DNA of 64,000 bases from Sclerotiophoma versabilis (lineage: Eukaryota; Ascomycota; Dothideomycetes; Pleosporales; Didymellaceae), in the NCBI GenBank assembly GCA_012274445.1, contig JAAROD010000094.1:124001-188000 (forward strand). Reading direction: 5' to 3'. A model generated the notes under the pieces. That model worked only from the letters and a program-made list of their open reading frames with translations, did not search any database and was not told the origin of the DNA. This document shows positions 33,836-46,551 of this stretch, piece after piece (the first letter of the stretch is position 1; every line of letters begins with the position of its first letter). The position numbers and the translations under genes are program-made.

Positions 33836-35419
33836 TTGAAGTGACGGAGTGGTAACCGCTGGTGAAGGGGAGTGGGTTGGGACGCTGTTGTGGGTTAGTG
33901 TTGGTACATGGCTTGCTTGTTGCATGGCGTGGCGTCTGGCGATTGTTGGGTTGAATAAGAGAGAGTATGTATACTTTGTATTTGCATGAAAAGATCCCAT
34001 ACTATCCTCATACACTATCCTTGAATTTCCACTTACGACTAACTCCCCTTCTTGGCTGACCCCAGAACCACTGAGATCCACACCACTCCATCTCACCAAC
34101 TCCTCGCAGCCACTTGGCAGAACGCAGAACTGAGCAGGAACGCCCAGCACTACCGCTCTTCGCAGCTGAAAGTTCTTCTTCACTCCTCAGCTTGTGTGCA
34201 ACAAGACGTGTCCAATACAGCTCGAGAGTAACACCCTTCCTTAACATGCATTCTGACGTATCTTGACAGATGTTAAATTACATGTCACAAGTGCAGTATA
34301 GAGACTTACGATCTTTTTCTTCTAACGTTACAAGCACTTTAAATCTCATTCTGGAGCGACTCTTATACATGTATCGTTGTTTACTTGCTTTTATTTACTG
34401 ACAATTGCAATGGCTGGTACATGCATATTAGGTATGCGGGTCGACGTATCTTTCTGGTATCTATACAGCCCCTGAGCTGTTATGTAGACAGACTCCTACA
34501 TCCCATTTCTATCATACATGGGTACCTCTGGCGACTTACAGAGCCGGTGGACATGCTAGCTGTTTGGCGCTTTGATGAAGGTCCATAAATAGGGGTGAGC
34601 GTGTGTTGCAAACTACCGATGTGTTCAGTTCGCTCGTGGCGGATTGAATTTTACACAGATGTCGAGTGGTTGCTCGGGCTGATGGAGTGCAGTATGGGCT
34701 ATGCAAGTAAGGTGCCAGTTCCTGCGTCGCTGCGCTAGTTCTCCAGAAAGACCAACTTCAAGCACACCTACGTCGAGACGCTATATTTTGTTAGTGTTCT
34801 GGTGCAGATGTTGCCATTACTACCATCGCTAGGCCGTTCCCTTCGTCGACTGCGATTGTACAAAAGCATAGCAAAGTCGAGGCAATATCTATACGCTGGA
34901 CTTCCCGTGATCATTATGTCTGTTTTGTAGCTTCCTTGATTGGAAGTTCGATTGTCCTCAATATCCGAAATCTGCGCATAGGGACTGGTGATTTATTTTT
35001 GACGGAGTCAATGAGTAGGCGGTTATCAGTGCTAATTAGCAGTTGTAAATGTCGATCCACTGTTCGAGCTCAATTACCGCTTACATTCTTGACAAAACGT
35101 AACGTGTGGCACGACTGAACAACGTACAAAGCAGGACTTGAGTAGAAGCGATGCAGACTCTTGGGACAAAGATATGGTGTAGAAGAATGGGATGCTTGAC
35201 GTGAGAATGGAGCGGCTGGAGCGTCGACGATCCACACCAACCGTCCAATGGCAGTCGCGACCATGGAAGCCACAAGATCTAGCCCCGCAACTGGTTCCCG
35301 CCACCGTCCATCGCTATCTCGTCGACAAGACTATTAGAACTCGGTAAACCTGTCCTTCCCCTAACTAACGTCAGTCCCTGCATTCTACCCCCAGTGTTCG
35401 TCTTGTGCATATACACATC
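33836..35419. other. 1.6-kb gene-free stretch downstream of glucanase
   Basis: 3' flank of the glucanase gene, then moderately AT-rich sequence around 34250-35100. Only short frames with no protein-like features are present. Confidence 0.45.
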
Positions 35420-35770
35420 ATGCCTCAGTTTTTGCGCCGTATCTTCAGCGACAGACACCTCACCTTCCGGAGAGATCCTACTACACAAGACGACGTGCAG
35501 CAATCACGACGCGTTATTACCAAAAACTCGACAGGAAAACCAGAAACACGGTTACGGGCTAGGCTATCGCAACTGAATCTCGCGCTTCATCCGGAGGAGG
35601 ACGGACGTACGAAGGATGGAGCAAGTTTAGCCGATAGCGACATGCACGCTGCTCGGCCTATCCTTGCACCGAGTATAGCATCCCACGAGCGATATGCGCC
35701 TGTAACGAAGACGAAGGCTCCAAGAAGAAGGTTGAGCAAAAGGCATCGTATGCCTGACTTGAAGGCCTGA
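35420..35770 (+). CDS. Possible small basic protein, hypothetical
   Basis: Open frame of 116 residues from an ATG (MPQFLRRIFSDRHLTF at the start), rich in Arg, Ser and Asp, ending in a basic cluster (PRRRLSKRHR). No signal peptide, membrane helix or known motif is present. It could be a lineage-specific protein, an exon of a larger gene, or chance; the flanks show no clear splice partner. Confidence 0.28.
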   Translation: MPQFLRRIFSDRHLTFRRDPTTQDDVQQSRRVITKNSTGKPETRLRARLSQLNLALHPEEDGRTKDGASLADSDMHAARPILAPSIASHERYAPVTKTKAPRRRLSKRHRMPDLKA

Positions 35771-36383
35771 TAACAGTGAGTAGGCTGCTAATACCTTCAC
35801 TATTTGTCAATTGATGAGCTTTAGGAAAACTGAATATCGACTTAACGAACCTGTATATAACGAAAGTAAACCTATGTTCCACATTTTGAATCACGAATAT
35901 TTTAATACGCCAGTAACGGGCAGATGCTCAGTGACGGTTCTTCAGTCCGACTTTGAGGGGTTCACCAAGTCATGGAAACCTGTGGATCCTTCAGATCGAA
36001 CGCAAGGACAAGTTATTGTTGGAGGTACCCTCTATTGACTTGAATCAGCCTTAGATCCACTAGTCTGCACGCGTTGATTGCGCTCGGTGTTGTTCTGTTC
36101 GCATTGCTCGTTCCCAACCCCCGCGCTTACTACACAGCCGCAATGCCGCATTTCAGCCTTGGCTGACCCACCTCCAGGTGAGCCCCAAGTCTTATTCTGA
36201 CGTCATGAGAACCCAGTAGCAGTGGTTGTCTTGGGCGTGTGGGCTGATATCGCATCCGTGACCAAATGAAGACATGGTAGAGATGCCTCGTAATCTGCCT
36301 CGGGCTCTATTTGACAGAGCACTTGTAAATGCCAACGGATTGAAGATTGATGCGTTCTTCCACAAAGCATACACCAGCACAAC
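35771..36383. other. Intergenic, promoter of the FAD oxidase gene
   Basis: No gene seen. The only notable element is a perfect CRE palindrome at 36198-36205. Confidence 0.5.
36198..36205. promoter_or_regulatory. CRE-type palindrome TGACGTCA
   Basis: Perfect 8-base site for ATF/CREB-type bZIP regulators (AtfA in filamentous fungi), about 180 bases upstream of the proposed ATG of the FAD oxidase gene at 36384. One such octamer is expected by chance in about 65 kb, so this rests on position alone. Confidence 0.35.
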
Positions 36384-38322
36384 ATGAATTGGAACTCAAG
36401 GTTCTTTCTCCAAATCTTGACCACTTCGGTCTCAATATCGGCATCTAAGCTGCAATGCAAATGTGTAAGCATTCGGATTTGTACATCTTCATCTATCGCT
36501 ACATCCACTCACAGATAAGGAGTAGACACCTAATGACGCTTGTTGGCCAAGTTTCTTAGACTGGGCTCACTTGAACAACACAATTTCTGGCGCTCTTATA
36601 CGCGCTGTCCCACCAGCCTCAGTCTGCTATACCAACGAGCCCAACTACAGCGAAGAAGCATGCTCACAGATCCGTGAGAGATGGTTCGATTCAACATTTC
36701 ATGCCTCAGACCCTATCAGCATCGACTACCCCATCTGGACAAACGACTCGTGCAACCCTATCTACCCCAACGGAACAAGTATAACTGGCGACCCTGCAGC
36801 GGGAGACAGATCATGCGGTGTAGATACGTACCCAGCGTACATTGTAAACGCTACTCACACCTTACAAGTCGCCTCAGCTCTGAAATGGGCGAGCGAGAAG
36901 AACATCCGGGTCGTGGTGAAAGCAACAGGCCACTCATACACCGGGCGCAGCACTGGCCCCGCCAGTCTTTCGATCTGGACACATAATTTCCGAGGTATCG
37001 AGTACATTGAGGGCTTCTCACCGACCTCCTGCCCAGTCTCCGCGCCAATCGAGGCAGTGCGTGTGGCAGCAGGCCACAACAACGGCGAGATACAGGAGTA
37101 CCTCAGTAGCTATGGCAGGGTCATAGTCAGCGGCGCAAACCCCAGCGTAGGTATCATCGGATGGCTGACTGGCGGTGGTCACGGCTTCTTATCCAGCACA
37201 TTCGGCATGGGGTCCGACAACCTGCTCGAAGCCACCATCGTACTTCCCAATGGCTCAACCATAATTACCAATCCTTGCAAGAACGCCGACATATTCTTCG
37301 CCATCAGAGGCGGCGGCGGAGGCACGTTCGGCGTCATCACCGAAGTCGTGCTGAAAACCCACCCCAGTCCTCAGACAACCATGCACGTCTTCAGCCTCGC
37401 CTCGCTCCCCAACACCACTGACGCCCAGTTCTGGGACACCATAGGGTACCTGCATGCGCAGATGCAGCGGCTCAAGGAAGGTGGTATGCAGGGCTACTAC
37501 TACATCGTCGGTCCACCCGCGTATCCCTCTCTATCATTCCTATGGGCATTCATGTTCTTCAACAAACCCAACGGCACAGTGGAACAACTCATGTTGCCAA
37601 TCTCAGCGTACCTAGCAGAAAATACAGACTTATTCGCACACACATCGAACACCACACAGGGGCCCACATACTTCTCGCTGGCGTCACACATGGCAAACGA
37701 AGCCGTCGCAAACGGCGGCTCGACATATGGCTCACGCCTACTATCTGCCGCCTCGCTCTCCGACTCTGCGACCAACGCCATCGTCTTGCAGCACATCGGC
37801 CCGAGTGGGAGTGCGTCTCGTCCCAATGGCCCAGTTTCAAATCCATCGCTTATAGGCCACATGATTGCTCCTCTTCCCGGAGCGTCCTCCTCTGCGCCAT
37901 CGTACTATCCTAACGTCTCTGCCTTGAACCCGGCGTGGCGCGATACCCTCGTGCACCTTGTGGTTGTCGCGGGCTGGCGCGACGGCTCACCACCGTCTAT
38001 TGTGGATGCCGTGCATACAGATATCACGGCCAAGACGCAGGAGCTGAGGAAGTTGAGTCCCGAGACGGGTGCGTATTTCAATGAGGCGGATAGTAATGAA
38101 GTAGACTGGCAGGAGAGTTTTTTCGGGGCAAACTATGTGAGGCTTATGAGGGTCAAGAGGGAGGCTGATCCGGCGGGGGTGTTGTGGTGTCGGAAGTGCG
38201 TGGGGAGTGAAGTGTATGCTGAGCGTGCGGGAGGAAGACTGTGTGAGGTACGGCGGGAAGGCGATGATAGTATGGTCGGCATGGAACAAGTGCATGAGGG
38301 CAGGTCTGAGTTACGGCCTTAA
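36384..38322 (+). CDS. Secreted FAD-linked oxidase, berberine-bridge-enzyme type
   Basis: Flavin-dependent oxidase with FAD_binding_4 and C-terminal BBE segments, about 625 residues. Exon 1 (36384-36464) encodes a hydrophobic signal-like N-terminus ending in LQCKC. The intron 36465-36525 joins it to TPNDACWPSFLDWAHLNNT, restoring the CKC...DACWPS pattern of this family; a start further in would lose it. The FAD region shows VVKATGHSYTGRSTGP, whose His (about 161) is the usual covalent attachment residue, then GGGHGFLSSTFGMGSDN. The usual second attachment Cys is not visible; the matching stretch reads SGANPSVGIIG. The C-terminus has the family end VDP-like DPAGVLWCRKCVGSE. The last 25 residues are atypical and may come from an unspliced 3' intron. 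Several N-glycosylation sequons are present. Substrate unknown (sugars, alkaloids or polyketides in relatives). Confidence 0.88.
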
Positions 38323-38546
38323 ATTGATTTAGATAGCACCGTTCAATTGGTCGTAACCCTGGTGTGGGACTTTGGCTGCGGATGTAATCATGTAATCATT
38401 GAGCATTCTGTGCCGATAGTAATCTAGTGTACGCACCAAGAACAGCCATGGTAGACAGTCTGTGAGACTGCGTGTCGCATCTTAATCTGCAACCACCATC
38501 ATGAACAAACACACATACAAACACATACTCAAATCACTTGCGACTA

Positions 38547-41500
38547 CTAGTCATCGCTGTCGTACTCCTCGTCATCATCGCCCAGCAGCGCAGGATACTG
38601 TCTCCGCCTCAGGTCCTGCTCCAGCCCACCCTCGCTCTCAGGATCAACATATCCGTTCCCTCCGAATAAACTCAGTAGCACAGGGAGGAGAATGAGCGCG
38701 TGTGTTGAAGCCCACAGGACGAGGGCAACCCAGACGCGGAAGTAGTAGATTTCGAAAATCTATTGAAGTGTCAGATTCTGCTTTTGTGGAAGTCGAGGGG
38801 ACAGAAGGGGAAAACAAACCTTGCTGCGAGTAAATGCCAACACGCCGACACCCAAGATTTTTGTTATCGTGATTCCGCTGATGACGCTGCTGGCGACATT
38901 TACCATTGCAGTCCAAGCACGCGCATCGCGGCCACGGAAGCGATGGCGCGGTGCACGCTCCATGGTTGCGCGGCTGGGGAACGTGAAAGCGCGTGCGATG
39001 TGGGCTGTGAACTCGACACTGATGCCGACGCAGATAATGAGATTGACGAGCGAAACGGCGTTCAGAGATACGCCCATGACAGCCATGGAGCCAATGATGG
39101 CTGAGACGGTCATAGCCACGACAAGGGTGACGACGAGACCGGTGGCAATGGACCCGAGAAGAACTGTAGTGATGACGAGAACGGCGGCGAGTGCTGAGCC
39201 AATGAGAGCGCCGGCGAGGCGGACAATGGTTGTGTATTGGTCGAAGAAGATGTAGAATTTGGAGTACGGGAAGACTTTAGTTTCGACGTCCTGAGAGATC
39301 TCCTTGGCAATGCGGCGCGCTGCAGTGTAAGCAGCGATGAAGTCACTCTGGGAGCGAAGAGGAATGTGGGCAGTACGGAAATGTGAGGCCGGAATCGTGT
39401 TATGTTTGGCATCGATCACAAGAGCATCGGCATAAGCGGCCTTGCCTCCGAGAGGGCAGTCCTCTGTGGTAGGAGCCTCAATCCAGCGTTCGAGGAAGTG
39501 AATGAACTCTTCGCCCTCCGGCATGCCATAGAGGGTCATGTTCCACGCTGGGGTACGGTTGGCGAAGCAAGGCTTGCCCTTGTCAACACAGCACTTCTCG
39601 TTTTCGGGGTTCAACCAAAGAAGGAAGTCGTCCAGCCAACTGGCGGCAGGTGCAGCCAAGTACGATACCTCGGGTCGCTTGCGTTCAGCTTCGATGATGT
39701 TCGCAAGACTGCCCTGGTCGCAGGTAGAGAAGCGACCACAAAGTTCCTTCTGAGGTTTCCTCTCGGTAACGTTGAGCTCTTTAGTCACAAAGTAGACTGG
39801 TGGGCCGACATCGAGATAGTCGTACAGATCGTTGAAGTATGGGATGAGGTATGAGTCACTTGGCATGGCGATACGCTGATCAAGACCAAGCTCGACAGCA
39901 GGGAACAAGGCAACGCCGGCTGTGAAGATACCGAAAAAGATTGCAAGGATCACAACTTTAGTCTTCTTGCCCAGCAGAGCTGGAGCATAAGTCTTGCGGA
40001 TGAAATGCTGCAAGGCACCTTCTTCGCCAGCGCCGGGGTTGAGATACCCAGAGTCCGCCTTGGACACCCGAAGGAAGGGGAAGCAGTCCGCACGATTTGT
40101 CTCGACGCGTTGCTGGTTTAGTGACAGGACAGCGATGAACATCGTGACCTGGAGGATAGCGTTGATGAACACTGCACCGGCGGCATACGCAGCAAAGTTG
40201 CGAACAGCAGGCATACCCACTGCACAGCCAAGAGCAAATGCAGTCGTCTCGGTCAGCGCAGAAAGAAGAATCGAAGGTCCCATGCGACCCAGAGCACGTG
40301 AGACACGTTCTGGAATAGAGCCCTCTGGATGGCTGACGTTGATGCGCTCGAACTCATGCACGATGAGGAAGATGTTGTCAACACCAACGGCCAGTACCAA
40401 GAAAGGAATGACTTCAGCGATGATCAGGGTGACCTTGATTCCGGCAGCAGAGAACAGACCAACAGAAGCGGCGACAGACATAAGGACGATAAGGATGCCA
40501 ACGGTTCCCAGCATGAACTTGGACTGTACAAGCGCATTCGCGGGGTTCCGCAGAACAGATCGCACTGTAAGTGTAGTCGATCCAAGTGCAAGTGAGGCGT
40601 ACAAAAACATGATGATGTAGCTCACAACAACAATCTTCGCATCGGTGTTGGTGCTCTTGTTGAGCTCCTGCTCGAGACTGACTTCGGTGCTGAAGCTCAG
40701 ACGCAACCCACGACCTCTCGCATCGTCCTGCACTAGCTTGAGGTAGTTCTTCATCTCATCTTCAAAGTCCATGGCGCGCTGCAGTTCGGGCGTTCCTTCG
40801 GCATGGTTCTTCACCACCCATGTAACAACAAGCGCTTGGGCGTCAAGAACGCTCTGGTTTACGCCACCGAACAAGAGATGAGGGTCCAAAGGCTGCTGAA
40901 ACTCAGGCAAGCACTGGGTGGGGTTGTCGACGCAGTCCATGATATCGTCCTGCCAGCTGCTGGGTGAGAGGTTCGCAAAATCACCTTGGAAGTAGCCAGT
41001 CACCGACTGAACAACGCAAGCATCTTCAATCGGCTTGAAGCAGACCTGGTCAAGGGTCACACCACTCTGTGAAGACTTGAGGCGACGGATTTGATCTTCA
41101 ACGCCAAACCACCAGTCAAGAGTTTCGTAGCTCAGGACTGGAGCACCCTTGTGGGTGTCATTGACTAGGAACGCCTGTTCGGCTCGGAAGAAGGGGCCAA
41201 ATTGCTCGTCAAAGAATGCCTTCTCCTGTGCAGCTGCCGAGTCCGGCGCAACCCACAGACGAACAGGGTCGGTCTCAATTGTAAAACGCAGCCAGCCTAA
41301 ACTCATCAACCCAACGACAAGGACGCTTGTAACGATGGTAATAGTGGGGAATTTTGCGCAAACGTAGCCAAGGCGGCTAAAGAGGCGGTCGCACCATGTG
41401 TTGACGAAGTAGTGCTTAGTCGGGCGGTCAAGCATGCCAACGTTGTGGACAATGTCACCCTCGTCTTCATCGTCGCTAGGTTCTATGTCTTGCAGCAGGC

Positions 41501-42425
41501 GAAGCCGTTCGTTCTTCTGTTGCGAGTGCTTCTGATATGCGATGTGTCCGGCAACAGCCAGGCACAGCAGCGCGAGAAAGACAGAGTAGACGATGATGAC
41601 AGCAAACGAAAGACAGGGCAATAGGCCAACATGGCACTGCTTGACCTCGGTCACTTCTGGCAGCTCGGTGCACGAAGCGCCACAGTCGAGACAGGCACAT
41701 CTGTACAGCTCGTCGTCGGTGTCGCACGGGTACGCGTGCTTATTCATGGCTTCCATGCCAGGGAACTCAGCATCGTCGGGGCGAGGGAAGTCCATTTGGA
41801 AGGGAGATCCAAGAAATTTCTTATCGCCGAGAAACTTTAAAAATTGAGTGTAGTTCTTCGCACCGCCGCCAATAAAGTCCATAGCCTTGCCGTTTGTTGC
41901 GCCAAACTTGACATCCTTGCAGCTGTCGTAGAAAATGCCTGCATACTCATCCGAGACAAGGTGAGTCAACTGAGTGACTAAATACTTGTCCCCCTTTGGC
42001 GCGGTGTCGGTGACGTTGATGAAGAGAGACTGATCGGGCGAGCAGGTGAATGTGCAGAACATGTTGTAGAAGTTCTCCTTGCAAGCTGGGCAGGCGTTGA
42101 TGATGGGCGTGGCGCGGTCGAGGTTCGTCTTGAGCGCATCAAGTTGATCTGCGTCACAGCAGACATCCGTATCTGCCCATTGTGCGCCGCAGATGCTGAC
42201 CAGCTGGTTCCTGATGTCGTCTGTTGGCGCCTTCGCAGGGCCGTTGTCCGGACAGGGCAGGTCAGAGCCAAAGAAGCTCTGCTTGCCGCACTGCCCTCTT
42301 ATCGCGCATCGCCCTTTCTCGTGCTTAGTCGTCAGGTCGGGTCCTGCCAGTGCTGAGCCGGCCAGTATAGAGAGTAACCCCACTGTCATCGCCCGCCATC
42401 CTGCCGAGCACCGCTGTGCCATCAT
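38547..42425 (-). CDS. ncr1: NPC1-family sterol transporter Ncr1
   Basis: Vacuolar-membrane protein that passes sterol from the lumen into the membrane (Niemann-Pick C1 family). Exons 38820-42425 and 38547-38759 give about 1272 residues, close to yeast Ncr1. A signal peptide precedes the Cys-rich luminal N-terminal domain (GRCAIRGQCG, CPACKENFYNMFCTFTCSPDQ), which binds sterol in homologues. A first membrane helix follows, then middle luminal domains, then a sterol-sensing domain at about 595-770 (SYIIMFLYASLALG, FLVLAVGVDNIFLIVHEFE). The second RND-type helix bundle ends with GVSLNAVSLVNLIICVGISVEF and, in exon 2, IFEIYYFRVWVALVLWASTH. The C-tail is acidic (DDDEEYDSDD). Joining at 38760-38819 restores the last helix; otherwise the protein ends in unrelated residues. 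Confidence 0.95.
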
Positions 42426-43076
42426 GTTGGCGCGTCTCCCGCTGGGGAGCGTTCTCTGGCAATATCGGAAATCCGGATGTTGCGCGCAGTCGTGAGATTA
42501 CGGTCGCAGTATTTATGAAGATGTACAGGCGTATGCACGTATGCGATGTCGTGGTGGAAGCCGAGGTGGCGCGGAGCTTGGAGCTTCAGTGGAGCCTGGA
42601 GGTTTCCAGCCAGAACCGTGCAAGAAAGTAGTAGGCGTGGAGCTGTGCACAGCTATGGGAGTGCAACTGAACAGCTGCACTGCGACTGGCGGTCGAGTAG
42701 TAGTAGTAGTAGTAGCAGTAGTAGCAGTGAGGGCGTGAAGCGTGAGGCAGCTGTTTGTGTCATGCAGGTAAGAGACGTCACAGAGCGGCTAGCCGCCAGG
42801 AACAGGTACGATCGCCGTCACGCGGAAAGGGCCTCGATCCAGAACACGATTCCCAGCCACGCTATTTCCACCCAGCCCATGTCACCTCCTCACAAGATCC
42901 TAGTCGAAACGATACAAATGCATGTCTTCAGGCGTCTAGTATTCATTCAAGATCCTATCTAGGTCGTAAATCCGTGGTATCAATGTGCCCTTGTACCACG
43001 AGGGTCATTATCATCATCTACAGGTGTCTTGCGACGGGGTATCCATCCTTTTGCTTCATGTCGTTCATCAAACATT
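42426..43076. other. Intergenic, ncr1 promoter and kap121 3' flank
   Basis: No gene. It contains a trinucleotide repeat at 42692-42729 about 270 bases upstream of the ncr1 start. Confidence 0.5.
42692..42729. repeat. AGT/AGC trinucleotide repeat
   Basis: About a dozen units of AGT with interspersed AGC, in the ncr1 upstream region. Confidence 0.85.
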
Positions 43077-46000
43077 CTACTTGCGCAGGTACTGAACAAG
43101 CTCAGTGAGCTGCGCCCGTGTCTCATCCTCCAACTGATCCTCAGAGCTCAATGCCTGCTCGAAGATGGGCATCAAGGTGGGAGTAAGCTGCTGGACGGTG
43201 GGGTCATTCCTCTGGTACAGCTTGACAAACATGCCAAAGATGGGCTTGTTCTCCTCAAAGTCTTCACGGAGAGGTAGAAGCTGGACGACGCGAGGCAGGA
43301 CCTCAGAGACGGGAAGCCTGTCTGTGTGCTTGGAGATGAACCGGCTGACACATCCTGCCGTGTTGTCCAGAAGACGGGGCTGATCCTTAGCGTCAAGAAG
43401 GGGCTCAATCTTGGAGAAGATGGTGGGAAGGTTCTTGACAATCTCGTCGTCATTGGTGGTCATCTCGCACAGAAGTCCCATGCCGTAAACAGCGTTAGAC
43501 TTGGTGTCCACATCCTCATCAGACAGACGATGGAGCAGAAGCTTGAGCAGACCGGTCGAGTACTGAGTGCAGCCCTCGCCCATGTTGCCAACGCACTCGG
43601 CAATGGTTCCGACGGCAGCGCTACGCTCAGTAGCCTCCTGGCTGCTGGCGTACTTCATGATTGGCTTCTCGAACATCTTCCAGAGTTCGGCAAACTGGCC
43701 ACCGAGGGCTACAGCAAGGCAAGTGACAACCTCCATGGCAGTCTCGATGACCAACCAATCGTACTCGGAGGATTCGTCGAGGTCGATCTCCTCGTCCTCA
43801 TCGCCGAGATCCTGCTGGCAAGGGTGACGCTTGGTGATGACAGCGAGCAGTTGCTGGCACATGTCAGGAACAACGGTGCCGTTCTCGGTCATCAAGACGG
43901 CGGGACCACAGAGCTTGAGGGTGGCAGCGACATCGCGGTTGATGTCAGTTACAGTGCCCCTAGTCATTGTCAGTGATGGTCTCTTATGAAAGTGAAAATT
44001 TAAGGACAATGTGATGAGGAGCTCAGACGTGATTTCGCTTTCACCTCAAGTGCAACATAGTGCATCGGAGTGAGCTGGGATTAACGAAGATTGTGTCATC
44101 TTTGCAAGGGGGTATTAGAACATAAGAAGGGATGTACGTACCGATCCATCTCGTCCTGCCAGGTAGCCATGGTGGCGGTCATGACAAGGTTGCCAAGCTT
44201 CTTCAGCTCCGCAGGGGGCTCGACCTTAAGAGGTAGGCCAGGGGACCACTTGGCCATACCATCGCCCTCAGCCATTCCGAAAAGGCAGGCAAAGGTACGC
44301 CAGAGTGTGCCAAGCGCGGCCTTACGGATGCCCTCGTAGGAGTGGTCGACAAGCTCCAGGAGCTTGGTGACAGTCTGCTCGAGGTAGGGAATGAACTCGC
44401 GGCGGGTGTGGGTGATGATGTCGCCGAAAACCTCAGCGGCAATTTCCTTCTCCATAGCGACAGCAGTGACGCCCTCAAGGTCATCCCAGTCATCGTCATC
44501 AACCATGGCGTCGTTCAGATCCTCAAAGTCGTCGTCATCGTCTTCGCCAGCTGACATAACCTTGACCTTCTGACCCTCGATGATGACCTCCTGACCGACA
44601 AGCTCGCTGGCATGCTCACCAAGCTCAACGTCAGTACCTGTCTCGTCTTGCTCAAGGCATTCGTTGAGACCCTTGACGGCACCGGGGAGGTACTTGGCAA
44701 AGCCCTCCTCGTAGACCTTGGCCATAGTGCTCCAGAGAATGTAGCTAGTCTCACGCAGGCGAGGGTGGTCAAGGTGAAGTGCTTCCTCAGAAGCCTCCAT
44801 CAGGGGCAGAACGTAGGGCTCGAAAGGCTCAGGACCAACAGCCGAAGCCATCTTACCCATAGAGTCGCACGTAACTCCACGGAGATCCAACTCGTCCTGG
44901 CTGTCCTTGATCCTGACGTAGGGGGACAGCTCGTTCATAGTCTGCTGGAAGAAAGGCAAAAAAGCTTTCTCGGCAGCCGAAGCAATAGAGCCAACAGCAC
45001 CAATGGCAGCGCTCTTAGCCTTGAGGTCCTCGTGGTGGAACAACTTGCTGAAGCGAGGAACCAACTCGGGGACATACTTGGCCGCATCCTCGGGGTCAAG
45101 ACCTTCGATAAGAGAGTCAATGGCGTGGCAACTTCCACGGACAATGGAGAGAGTGCGCTCGTCATCAGCGCTGGGTGCGTTTTGCACGGCGAGGTCGAAG
45201 TTCTTGATCATAGCGGGAATGAGCCTGGCGTGCTCCTTGCCAACGTCTTCAGCCAAGTCATCGGCCAAGCGAGCGATACCGTTTAGTGCAGCGGCGCGGA
45301 CCTTGAGCTCAGGGTCTTCGAGAAGGTGGTAGACCATGGGCAAGATCTCGTGAAGCTGGGTGGCAATGAAGTCAGGGGCACCCTCAACACACATGCCCAA
45401 TGCGAGGATACCAGCCTGGCGATAATCGGGGTTCTGAGAGGAGAAGTAGTTGCCAAGGTTCTTCAAGAGAGGAATGACGACCTGGCTGGGAGGAAGGCTG
45501 GAGGCGAGGATATCGAGCAACCCGAGAGCAGAGCGAGCAGGTGTGACATCCTCGTCTTCACTGGAGAGATCACCAAGCTCGGTGACGATGTGGAGAGCCT
45601 TCAATGTAAGCTCCTCGCCAATCTTGAGAGCCTGGACCTTGAGCTTCCTGTAACGCACGCACTGCATGAGGAATGCAAGAGCCTGGGAGCGGTAGTCGTC
45701 CTCAACTTCTGTAGAGGCGGAGAGCTCGAGCATGAACCTGACAAGATCGCCAAAGTGCTTCTGCAGCAGGGCAGACTCGCAGCCGAGCAGAGTCTGGAAG
45801 ACTTCGAAGGCCTGCATGGCGTGTTCCTCGTCGCCCTCATCAACGGTCTGCTTCAGGACAGCGACCATCTGGGGAATGGCCTGCTGGAAAGCACTCAGAG
45901 ACTTAGGGTCCTCCTCAGGCTCGAGGAGCATAGCCATGCGGCTCAGACCAATCAGAGTGTTGATCCTGACATCGGCGCTTTCAGGATCCTGAATGGTCTT

Positions 46001-46551
46001 GCTGAACAGGCTGTAGAGGTCAGATGACTTGCCGGGGAAAGAGTCGCCAGTCTGCTCGAGCGTTGTCCAAATAATGAATGTTCCAACCTCCCTGTGCTGT
46101 GCGGTGCTGCTGGTGGCAGCCTGGTGTAGGTGGCCAGGCAGGTCAGCCCATTGGGCATCCTCAAAGTCCTGCGCAGCGATGGCAGCGACGACACGAGCGG
46201 CAGAGTGCCTTGTCAGCTTGTTGTCCTCGTTCAATGTGAACTGCAACAGCTGGTTGCGAAGGGACGCCTTCTGGTCCTCGGGGAGTGCAGCCCAGTGCTT
46301 GACCACAAGCTTGCGGGCCTCGACAGCGGCGAGCTGCTTCAGGCCCTTGTCAGGGTGCCCGCAGAGAACCTGGAGCAATGCATTGAGAGAGGCGGGTGAG
46401 TTGTAGTAGTTCTTGTTCAGTGTAGCCGTGGCATTCTTGACAACATCGGTGTCAGCTGGACGGCGTTAGTTGCAGGGACTCGAGAGGATTGTGCGGATAT
46501 CTTACGCTGCAGCAGGCTCTGGAGCAGCTGAACAAACTGTTGCTCGTCCAT
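43077..46551 (-). CDS. kap121: Karyopherin beta / importin Kap121 (Pse1, importin-5)
   Basis: Nuclear import receptor that carries ribosomal proteins, histones and transcription factors through the pore under Ran control. Exons 46506-46551, 44142-46455 and 43077-43959 give 1080 residues, very close to yeast Kap121. The protein is HEAT repeats throughout: an N-terminal LLQSLLQPDTDVVKNATATL, then the importin-5-type repeat region, with SYILWSTMAKVYEEGFAKYL and GLLCEMTTNDDEIVKNLPTI. An acidic loop near residues 650-680 (EDDDDDFEDLNDAMVDDDDW) is typical of this group. The first exon is only 15 codons. The second intron (43960-44141) is 182 nt, long for this region. It is transcribed in the same direction as ncr1 and is divergent from the DUF2433 gene. 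Confidence 0.95.
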
